DNA from: Candidatus Methanoperedens sp.
Lineage (GTDB): Archaea; Halobacteriota; Methanosarcinia; Methanosarcinales; Methanoperedenaceae
Direction of reading: 5' to 3'
Assembly (NCBI GenBank): GCA_023249275.1
Contig: JAHFCV010000081.1
Coordinates: forward strand, 1-10,021
Length of the DNA stretch: 10,021 bases
Shown: in pieces, positions 1-5,224 of the stretch
How the letters are laid out: each line of letters opens with the position of its first letter
Numbering within the stretch: position 1 is the stretch's first letter
Program-made: the position numbers and the translations under genes
Notes under the pieces: model-generated
Told to the model about the DNA's origin: nothing
Database searches by the model: none
The model's input: only the letters and a program-made list of their open reading frames with translations

Positions 1-161
1 GCTTTAAGCTGATTTTTGTAAATTTCTATCTTATGCTTGATGAATTCCGAAGTTACATCTCTTATTAATTCTTTGGTGGAATCATATAAACCGAGTTCCA
101 TCAATGGCTTGGCAATATGCTTAAATTCAGTCAGAGCTTCATTTTCAATCTCAGAACTCAT
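1..161 (-). CDS. Small helical protein, possibly antitoxin-like (3' end outside window)
   Basis: An open frame starts with ATG at 161-159 and runs off the left edge, giving 53 residues that begin MSSEIENEALTEFKHIAKPL and end KHKIEIYKNQLK. The visible part is charged, probably helical, has no membrane segment, and ends in a Lys/Glu-rich stretch typical of a long helix. I do not recognise the family with confidence. The pattern KELIRDVTSEFIKHKIEIYKNQLK recalls small archaeal proteins encoded next to toxin genes, so an antitoxin is one possibility, but the partner gene would lie outside the window. The start is supported by a TATA-like element about 25 bases upstream. Only a weak AAGAAG precedes the ATG. 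The gene begins 39 bases after the pilin-like operon ends and probably has its own promoter. Confidence 0.6.
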   Translation of the reverse strand, partial: MSSEIENEALTEFKHIAKPLMELGLYDSTKELIRDVTSEFIKHKIEIYKNQLK

Positions 162-181
162 AATATCTTCTTAGAACCACA

Positions 182-200
182 AGGATAAAAACTTTTGCGC
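182..200 (-). promoter_or_regulatory. TATA-like promoter for the leftmost gene; T-run could also end the pilin-like operon
   Basis: Read on the minus strand this is GCGCAAAAGTTTTTATCC. The purine/A-rich GCAAAAG followed by TTTTTATC looks like an archaeal BRE plus TATA box. It lies about 25-30 bases before the ATG at 161, which suits a leaderless or nearly leaderless transcript. The same T-run directly follows the TAG stop at 203-201, so it could equally terminate the upstream operon. Both roles are inferred. Confidence 0.4.
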
Positions 201-1601
201 CTAACTTATCGCCACATCCGCCTTGTTGTCCGTGATGTGCAGGTAGGTCAGCCCGCCGGGGGAGTAGTAGTCGATGTACATGGTGGAGCCTGAAGAAGCC
301 TCATGAGAACCGCATTGACTGAAAGAAAAGTCTCCATTCTGCGCCATTTTCTGGATGTAGTGCTGGGTGATATTGTAGAGAGTTTTCGTACCACCTACTG
401 TCAATGGGCTGCCCCATGAAAAACCAGGACCGGTATTATTAAATTTTTCTTTAATTTGTACAGAAGGAGTGCATGAACTGGAGCTGTCAGACCCAACATC
501 GACATCTTTGTACGTCAAGTTTATACTCGTGTTTAGCAAATCCACATAAACATATCCGTCTGATTGCAAGGTAAAATTTTCTTCGACTTCCCAGGTCTCA
601 GCAGGTTTAGCATATCCCTGCCCAGTGTCTTGATAACCAATACGCAGATAAGTTACTGCATCTCCCAGGTTGTTCAAACTATTTCCCTTTATGAAGAAGA
701 ACAGCCACTTAGTCCCGGAAACTGTACGAATATCCCAATCTAACTGACTGCCATCAGGTTTTATCTTGAAACTAAAATTATTCAGCGGCGTGGAGTTGCT
801 TGGGTCAAGCCCCCTGAACTCGATAGGATCAGCTATTGATGAAGCGCTTTGTCCTATGTAGGCAGGATAAACCGTAAGCGATATGAGGGCTGTACTGTTT
901 TTTGGATCTGTCGAAACAACTTTTGCGGATGCTACAGCATTTTCAACATAGTTCGCCCATGCATCATAGAAATCGCTCTTTATAGTCACATTTACTTTTC
1001 CGACACTTGAATAGTTTACAGGATTTGTCCTGTTTACCACGCTTGCATTCGGGAACAACACCATTGTTGAAGGCTTCTTGAAAGAAACTGCCGCAGTACC
1101 CTTTCCGCCAACAGAGTTATTTCCATTGATATCAAATACAGGAAGCGTCAGCGTCACGCCGTTATAATTAAATTCAGGGCGGGAGAGCATCACAGAGCCG
1201 CCGGAAGGATACTTTGACCACACGCCGCCGCCTTCGTATGCCACTATCCTGTCGCCAAGCTGGTATTTTACCTTTCCCATCGGTATTGTGAAATTAAAAA
1301 TGGTGCTGCTAATTGCAATATAACTCGGGCTTGTGCTGTTTGGCTCAACCGTCAGGGTGCCGCCGCCAAGATTAATACTGGTTATCTGAAGCGGCGAATC
1401 CCCCAGAACAGCCCTGCTTGCGCGGGAATCAAGCACCGCAAAGGTCTGCTCAACATTTTTGACATTCGCCATGTCCTCCAGGCTGTAAATCGTAGGCACG
1501 CCATACAGCGTTATCATGCTTACTCCAATAATGGTAATGCCAAGTATGATGACATGACCTATTATCTCAGACGCAGCAGTTTCAGATTTTATGAGTTTCA
1601 T
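201..1601 (-). CDS. Pilin-like secreted protein, DUF7289-like, long form (466 aa)
   Basis: This is a predicted surface protein with one N-terminal membrane segment (about residues 12-36, after SETAASEIIGHVI) and a long exported domain. The E-x-A-A-S-E-I-I-G start resembles archaeal type IV pilin-like leaders, which a PibD-type peptidase cleaves just before the hydrophobic run. It is paralogous to the gene just upstream: both have VLGxSP, GGTLxV, YEGxGVWxKYP and SVGGxG in the same order, and this copy adds about 230 C-terminal residues. The extra part has two cysteines (SSSSCTPS and FSQCGSH), possibly a disulfide, and a final LTYLHITDNKADV segment like the end of haloarchaeal DUF7289 proteins (recalled, not searched). 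About 15 N-x-S/T sequons are present. The ATG overlaps the previous stop in an ATGA, so translation is probably coupled. It is the last gene of the six-gene operon. Its exact function is unknown. Confidence 0.85.
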   Translation of the reverse strand: MKLIKSETAASEIIGHVIILGITIIGVSMITLYGVPTIYSLEDMANVKNVEQTFAVLDSRASRAVLGDSPLQITSINLGGGTLTVEPNSTSPSYIAISSTIFNFTIPMGKVKYQLGDRIVAYEGGGVWSKYPSGGSVMLSRPEFNYNGVTLTLPVFDINGNNSVGGKGTAAVSFKKPSTMVLFPNASVVNRTNPVNYSSVGKVNVTIKSDFYDAWANYVENAVASAKVVSTDPKNSTALISLTVYPAYIGQSASSIADPIEFRGLDPSNSTPLNNFSFKIKPDGSQLDWDIRTVSGTKWLFFFIKGNSLNNLGDAVTYLRIGYQDTGQGYAKPAETWEVEENFTLQSDGYVYVDLLNTSINLTYKDVDVGSDSSSSCTPSVQIKEKFNNTGPGFSWGSPLTVGGTKTLYNITQHYIQKMAQNGDFSFSQCGSHEASSGSTMYIDYYSPGGLTYLHITDNKADVAIS

Positions 1602-2359
1602 ATTATTCTTGTGTTTAATTGTATGTTCAGGACATATATATCAATATTTGCAGTGTTTAGTCGGGCTGTAAGGTTGTTTCCTATTGTATATTGCCAATTC
1701 ATTATTTTATCAAAGTAATCCTTCCATCCCAAAATATAATCGCCAGTGATTATTACAGTGATATCGCTCACATTATTATAAAAAGTAACACCCGGCACGC
1801 CATCCGCTGTAATCCTGCTCATGCCGCTGCCTCCTACGGATGAAGTCCCGCTTACATACACAACAGGTATGACAAGCACATTGCTGCGGTTGGTGATAAG
1901 AGGCTTGGAAACAAGCAGCGTATTGCCGTTAGGATATTTTGCCCACACGCCTGTGCCCTCGTACGCAATCGTGGTATTTCCTATTGTGCTTTCAATGCTG
2001 CGCATCGCCTTATCAGAAACCAGGACAATTCTGTTAATATTACCTGTGGTTTTGTTAGTTGAATTTGCAGTTATGTTAATTGTGCTGGAACCCTTAACGC
2101 TCAGTGTTCCGCCATACAGCTTCAGCTCCACGCTCTGGGACGGTGATTGTCCGAGCACCACTTTATTCATGTTCTCTGCCAAAACAATGAAACTTTGCTT
2201 TGTATTTTCTATGTAATTTGTCTCCTGCGCTTTCATCACCAAAGGATAGCCTGCCAGCCCTATAACACCAATGGAAATCACAAGGATTCCAAGGATTGTG
2301 ACAAAGCCCACTACTTCGGAGACTGCATCTTCAGAAGAAAGAAGTGTTATTGTTTTCAT
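1598..2359 (-). CDS. Pilin-like secreted protein, DUF7289-like, short form (253 aa)
   Basis: The protein starts with a short charged leader ending SSEDAVSEVVG, followed by a hydrophobic helix (about residues 13-35) and an extracellular-type domain rich in Asn, Ser and Thr. E-D-A-V-S-x-x-x-G matches the archaeal pilin leader type, where cleavage is expected near D-A/V-S. It shares VLGxSP, the YGGTL strand, YEGTGVWAKYPNG and SSVGGSG with the next gene and ends where that one carries its C-terminal extension, so the pair looks like a tandem duplication. The ATG at 2359 overlaps the upstream TGA (ATGA) and has GGAAGG just before it. About seven N-glycosylation sequons are visible. It is probably a minor pilin or pseudopilin of one membrane assembly with its neighbours. 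The family number is recalled and the role is inferred. Confidence 0.85.
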   Translation of the reverse strand: MKTITLLSSEDAVSEVVGFVTILGILVISIGVIGLAGYPLVMKAQETNYIENTKQSFIVLAENMNKVVLGQSPSQSVELKLYGGTLSVKGSSTINITANSTNKTTGNINRIVLVSDKAMRSIESTIGNTTIAYEGTGVWAKYPNGNTLLVSKPLITNRSNVLVIPVVYVSGTSSVGGSGMSRITADGVPGVTFYNNVSDITVIITGDYILGWKDYFDKIMNWQYTIGNNLTARLNTANIDIYVLNIQLNTRII

Positions 2360-2937
2360 TGCCTTCCGATTTCAATCGCATTAGCTGTGCCGTTGTAAAT
2401 AAATTTATAATCCTGGGCGCTGCTATATATTGTTGCCTGTGTAATGTTTGTTGAAGTATTGAAAGGAACCCATGCTTTAGCGCCGTTATCAGATTCTATT
2501 ATTACCTGGTTATTTGTTATATTAACCGAATAGCCCTCGTTTGCTATGGATGCAGGAATCGAGAAATCGTATTCAAGAGTGTTCACCCTCCCGCCGTATG
2601 AATTGCTGATGTTCACCAGCGTATCCATTGTGGTTATCCTGACTGCAAGCCCGCTTCCCATGATTTCAAAGCTTCCCTGCATGGCTGATTTTTTGGATTG
2701 CTGGGAGAGTGTATCAAAAGATAAAACAATAGCAGAAAAAACCAGCACAGTAATAGAGAACATCAGGATAAAGCCCAGTGCGATGGATACTGCATCCTCG
2801 TTTTTGATAAATCTGCGTTCATCGGCGTTATGCCCGCCGTGGTGCATAGACACGTATGCCCGCTGGCATACGTGGATGCGCCCTCCCGAGGCGCGACTCG
2901 GGGCGTTTATCTGCGGTTTCATTTTCTTGAAGTTCAT
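2356..2937 (-). CDS. Pilin-like protein, DUF7266-like, with repeat-derived N-terminal extension (193 aa)
   Basis: The core is a pilin-like leader and helix, KNEDAVSIALGFILMFS and onward (residues 45-72 from this start), followed by a short Asn/Thr-rich extracellular domain with about five sequons. The start is ATG at 2937 because GGTGAT, a strong archaeal Shine-Dalgarno, lies at 2946-2941. A longer frame from 2979 would overlap the upstream gene and lacks this site. The odd part is the 43 residues before the core, which sibling proteins lack. They read MNFKKMKPQINA, then 26 residues rich in Arg, Gly and His, then DERRF. The 26 residues are the exact in-frame translation of the GC-rich hairpin segment annotated separately. 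The Met at 2847 is a weak alternative start because it directly follows a hairpin and has no Shine-Dalgarno. It may be a pseudopilin, and the extension may or may not be tolerated by the leader peptidase. Confidence 0.8.
   Translation of the reverse strand: MNFKKMKPQINAPSRASGGRIHVCQRAYVSMHHGGHNADERRFIKNEDAVSIALGFILMFSITVLVFSAIVLSFDTLSQQSKKSAMQGSFEIMGSGLAVRITTMDTLVNISNSYGGRVNTLEYDFSIPASIANEGYSVNITNNQVIIESDNGAKAWVPFNTSTNITQATIYSSAQDYKFIYNGTANAIEIGRQ
2808..2915. repeat. 10-nt periodic repeat interrupted by an insertion
   Basis: Three related 10-mers lie on the plus strand: TAAATCTGCG (2808-2817), TTCATCGGCG (2818-2827) and TTTATCTGCG (2906-2915). The first two are adjacent. The third becomes adjacent once 78 bp between them are removed, restoring a clean 10-nt ladder. 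On the coding strand the restored block encodes PQINADERRF. From memory, ATCTGCGTTCATCTGCG-type ladders recur widely in some archaeal and bacterial genomes, so this is probably a copy of a dispersed repeat that became coding. The ladder is directly visible; its genome-wide dispersal is not. Confidence 0.6.
2824..2907. mobile_element. Short GC-rich palindromic element with 6-bp flanking duplication
   Basis: GGCGTT at 2824-2829 is repeated at 2902-2907, enclosing 72 bp that are about 68% GC, well above the surrounding AT-rich gene. Inside are a perfect 10-bp stem (CACGTATGCC, loop CGCT, GGCATACGTG, 2851-2874), a 6-bp stem (CCCGAG, loop GCGCGA, CTCGGG, 2885-2902), a 5-bp stem (TATGC/GCATA, 2829-2848) and a direct repeat TATGCCCGC (2829 and 2855). 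Element plus one flank is 78 bp, or 26 codons, so the reading frame is kept. It encodes no protein of its own and would need an outside enzyme to move. The structure is directly visible; calling it a non-autonomous mobile or palindromic element is inference. Confidence 0.6.
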
Positions 2938-2940
2938 AGG

Positions 2941-2946
2941 ATCACC
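2941..2946 (-). promoter_or_regulatory. Ribosome binding site that decides the start at 2937
   Basis: GGTGAT on the minus strand is complementary to the end of archaeal 16S rRNA and lies 3 bases before the ATG at 2937. It overlaps the TGA stop of the upstream gene (2944-2942), which also suggests translational coupling. Confidence 0.7.
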
Positions 2947-3688
2947 ACGGCACCGAAACAGGGATTGTGAGATTTGCACGAACCTTGCTTGTGGAGAAGG
3001 TTACTGTGGCGTTCAGGATGTAATCGCGGGCGCGGATAAAGGTTCTGCCATAGGTGGTGTTGCCTGTTATGCTGTAATTCCCAGCAACATTGGCACCGTT
3101 TACGAAGGAGATATTATACGCTGATGTTATATTTGCCTTGATTTGAGAGTTACTAACAATGCTATTTCCAGGGGAAGTAAAGTTAATTTGCCAGGTTTTT
3201 GTTGAGTTTGTAATACTTATATTAAAGGGAGGTGTTATTGTAGATATATTGACCACTATCGTTGCATTATTAACACTCTCTATCACAGTCCAGTTCGCTG
3301 CGCCGTTTGCCATTCCATTATTTGTGAAATTAGCATAACGATAATTATTCCAGTTGCTCGTATCATTGACCACGTTTATGCCTCCGCCGCGCAGCGCATA
3401 AATCTTTGATAAATTCCCATTGAAATTCTGCATTTGCCTGCTGAAATTGGCAATCTTCAAGGAATCGCTTGTCCCATTTGCGTTCCTGTATGCGCTTTTC
3501 ATTTCATCTGCTGTTATCTGCATCATGTTCACTACGTCATATTTTAAAGGGTCGCTCCCTGCCTCACCAGCCATATTGCCCTGGAATATGATGTTGTTAA
3601 GCAATGCCGTGGTAATCACAAGACCGATAGCAATAATAAAACCTGCCAGCAGCATAAACTGAGCCTTCTCGTTTTCTATTATTTCCAT
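2942..3688 (-). CDS. Asn-rich pilin-like secreted protein, DUF7261-like (248 aa)
   Basis: A short leader with the E-x-A-Q motif (MEIIENEKAQF) precedes one membrane helix (about residues 11-33); the rest is an extracellular-type domain of beta-prone, Asn/Thr-rich sequence. By hand count 37 of 248 residues are Asn, and 17 of them lie in N-x-S/T sequons, well above the 6-7 expected from composition. This suggests dense N-glycosylation. I chose ATG at 3688 over GTG at 3700 because GGAG at 3698-3695 lies 6 bases before it. The ATG overlaps the previous TAA by one base (TAATG). The layout resembles haloarchaeal DUF7261 proteins, which occur in the same kind of cluster (recalled). It ends just before the Shine-Dalgarno of the next gene. 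A minor pilin or stalk subunit is plausible; the function is unproven. Confidence 0.8.
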   Translation of the reverse strand: MEIIENEKAQFMLLAGFIIAIGLVITTALLNNIIFQGNMAGEAGSDPLKYDVVNMMQITADEMKSAYRNANGTSDSLKIANFSRQMQNFNGNLSKIYALRGGGINVVNDTSNWNNYRYANFTNNGMANGAANWTVIESVNNATIVVNISTITPPFNISITNSTKTWQINFTSPGNSIVSNSQIKANITSAYNISFVNGANVAGNYSITGNTTYGRTFIRARDYILNATVTFSTSKVRANLTIPVSVPW

Positions 3689-4287
3689 TACATTCTCCAC
3701 AGTATAAGTTTAACATCCACAATATTATACAGGTTGGTAGAGTTGTCGATATTCTTTATCGGATTGACAGGATTTATATTATCGCTGCTCTGCAACACTA
3801 TTTTTCTGGAAATTATCACGGCATTATCAGAAGGGTCGCCGTTGTATATCAAATATGTCGGTGGGGAAGGCGAAGTGGTGTTATCAGCGTTAAGAACCAG
3901 GAAAGTAAGCACCACGTTATGGGCGATACCCTGCCTGACGAATGTAGCGTTCAAGATTTTTGTCAGGTTGTTATCAAGATTATTTGACTTATTCACTTGG
4001 CCGATATACAGTTGCGAGTAATTTGATGCGGTCCAGATATATGTACTACCACTCCAATTCAGCACATCATTTTTGAGTTTTGAATTGTATCCCGGCTCGG
4101 CATAATCAAGCGCGCTTAAAATATCCTGCCCGAGTACCTGAAGTTCGGTCTCAGCATGCACGTTTGCTGTAGAAGATGTTAAAGGCGTCATCGCAGTTGA
4201 ATCGAGGGCATACACGATAACAAGGAGCATGACTGTTGCTGCTGCCACGCCCTCAAGAGTATGCAATTGGGCTTTGTCGTCCAGCAT
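3688..4287 (-). CDS. Pilin-like membrane-anchored protein, DUF7288-like (199 aa)
   Basis: The protein opens MLDDKAQLHTLEGVAAATV, with a D-x-A-Q leader and a helix over about residues 10-30. Next comes TAMTPLTSSTANVHAETELQ and a globular extracellular-type domain. This opening closely matches haloarchaeal DUF7288 proteins (AQAHTLE, then a helix, then TPLSAST), as recalled rather than searched. In haloarchaea that family sits beside the DUF7287 gene, as it does here. About six sequons are visible. The ATG at 4287-4285 directly follows the TGA of the preceding gene (TGAATG), with GGGTG and GGTGA just upstream, so translation is probably coupled. The stop overlaps the next start by one base. It is likely a component of the same pilus or surface assembly as its neighbours. 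Confidence 0.82.
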   Translation of the reverse strand: MLDDKAQLHTLEGVAAATVMLLVIVYALDSTAMTPLTSSTANVHAETELQVLGQDILSALDYAEPGYNSKLKNDVLNWSGSTYIWTASNYSQLYIGQVNKSNNLDNNLTKILNATFVRQGIAHNVVLTFLVLNADNTTSPSPPTYLIYNGDPSDNAVIISRKIVLQSSDNINPVNPIKNIDNSTNLYNIVDVKLILWRM

Positions 4288-4827
4288 TCACCACACCCTG
4301 ACTGAAAAGATTGCTGTTTCATTATAGCCTGTCGAGGAGTTTACAATCAATACCATTCGTCTGGTCTGCCCGATATCTGTGTTATCCGGAAGCGAAGGAC
4401 CGCTTTGATACATCGGAGTATTGGGGTAAGTAAGATTTGCAACCGATATATTCAGGTCAAAAACAGTTTTATCGCTAAACAGCCCGAGTTCAAGAAGCGT
4501 ATTGGTATAGTCAGTCTGGTTGGAATAATTCAATCTTGTATTATTGAAATAATATAATTTGCCCTGGTCTATAACATTCAGCGCACCACCTGACGTATCA
4601 GCACGCAGCAATCGTTCCACCAGCATCGTTGATGCCCTGTCAGCAGCCAGGGTGGCTTTATCCGAGCCTGACTGGAAGGGTATGAACAAGCCTGACACAA
4701 ACTGGAATACAAAAAAAACTGCAAGAAGAAAGATACCGATGCCAACGATGTAGTCTATGGTAATCTGGGCAGAATCGCTTTTCACGAATTCAATTTCGTC
4801 TTCAATAGTATTAAGACTTATGAACAA
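4288..4827 (-). CDS. Pilin-like membrane-anchored protein, DUF7287-like (179 aa from TTG start)
   Basis: This is the first gene of the pilin-like operon. The leader ends SDSAQITIDYIVG and is followed by a strongly hydrophobic helix (about residues 26-48) and a small extracellular-type domain with about seven sequons. S-A-Q-x-T-x-D-[YF] before the helix resembles haloarchaeal DUF7287 proteins (recalled). The start is uncertain: no ATG is available. TTG at 4827 gives the longest frame. GTG at 4785 (V-K-S-D-S-A-Q) would give a leader as short as those of the two following genes. Neither has a clear Shine-Dalgarno. The downstream stop TGA (4290-4288) abuts the next ATG. It lies only 54 bases after the uS10 stop, so it may be reached by read-through from the translation-factor genes or by a weak promoter in the AT-rich gap. 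Confidence 0.78.
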   Translation of the reverse strand: MFISLNTIEDEIEFVKSDSAQITIDYIVGIGIFLLAVFFVFQFVSGLFIPFQSGSDKATLAADRASTMLVERLLRADTSGGALNVIDQGKLYYFNNTRLNYSNQTDYTNTLLELGLFSDKTVFDLNISVANLTYPNTPMYQSGPSLPDNTDIGQTRRMVLIVNSSTGYNETAIFSVRVW

Positions 4828-4833
4828 AACCAG

Positions 4834-4876
4834 AAAAAGAAAAGGAAAATAAAAAATAAAAAACAGTTAAAACAGC
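4834..4876 (-). terminator. T-rich gap after uS10: likely terminator, possible promoter for the pilin-like operon
   Basis: On the minus strand the sequence after the uS10 stop carries several T-runs (TTTTAACTGTTTTTTATTTTTTATTTTCC and beyond). Such oligo-T tracts end transcription in archaea. TTTTTTATTT also lies 25-30 bases before the TTG at 4827, so it could act as a TATA box for a leaderless message. The sequence does not separate the two readings. Confidence 0.45.
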
Positions 4877-4881
4877 TACTT

Positions 4882-5193
4882 TTAAGTTGTCAGGACAATC
4901 TCGATACTGATATCCTTGGGCACCTGTATGCGCATTAACTGGCGCAGCGCCCTTTCATCAGCATCAAGGTCAATGAGGCGTTTATGAACCCTCATTTCCC
5001 AGTGGTCCCACGTTGAACTGCCCTCGCCGTCAGGAGCCTTCCTGCACGGCACCACTAATTTCTTGGTAGGCAGCGGCACAGGACCTGATATACTTACTCC
5101 TGTTTTTACTGCGATATCCTTTACCTGGGAACATATCCCGTCAAGGGTAACCGGACTTGTTCCGGATAAACGTATTCTTGCTTTTTGAACCAT
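4882..5193 (-). CDS. rps10: 30S ribosomal protein uS10
   Basis: At 103 residues this is the usual length for archaeal uS10, a protein of the small-subunit head. The family signature is present at residues 28-43: A-V-K-T-G-V-S-I-S-G-P-V-P-L-P-T, with the invariant G-P and P-T. Further conserved parts are the KKLVVPCRKAPDGEGS stretch and the WEMRVHKRLIDL segment, which precede the final strand ending IEIVLTT. The ATG at 5193 has a modest GAGAT upstream. It lies 31 bases after the EF-1A stop, the standard archaeal order EF-1A then uS10, so the two are probably co-transcribed. No missing residues or frame problems are visible. Confidence 0.96.
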   Translation of the reverse strand: MVQKARIRLSGTSPVTLDGICSQVKDIAVKTGVSISGPVPLPTKKLVVPCRKAPDGEGSSTWDHWEMRVHKRLIDLDADERALRQLMRIQVPKDISIEIVLTT

Positions 5194-5224
5194 AAATATC
5201 TCGTTTTAAAATAAAAAAAAGAGA

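Noticed and set aside
2808..2915. CRISPR array
   Set aside because: The repeat units are only 10 nt, adjacent rather than separated by unique spacers, and lie in frame inside a coding region.
2938..2979. Start at 2979 for the DUF7266-like protein
   Set aside because: This would overlap the upstream gene and add MQISQSLFRCRGDP with no ribosome site. GGTGAT directly before 2937 supports the shorter form.
2546..3124. Plus-strand open frame of 192 aa opposite two pilin-like genes
   Set aside because: It crosses the boundary of two genes with clear leaders, helices and ribosome sites on the minus strand. Its composition looks like an antisense shadow.
3689..3700. GTG start at 3700 for the DUF7261-like protein
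   Set aside because: GGAG sits 6 bases before the ATG at 3688, and the GTG start would place that Shine-Dalgarno inside the coding region.
201..4827. Archaellin (flagellin) operon
   Set aside because: The proteins are mutually different in size and sequence, and no FlaB-like or accessory fla/arl gene is present; pilin or pseudopilin is the more careful reading.
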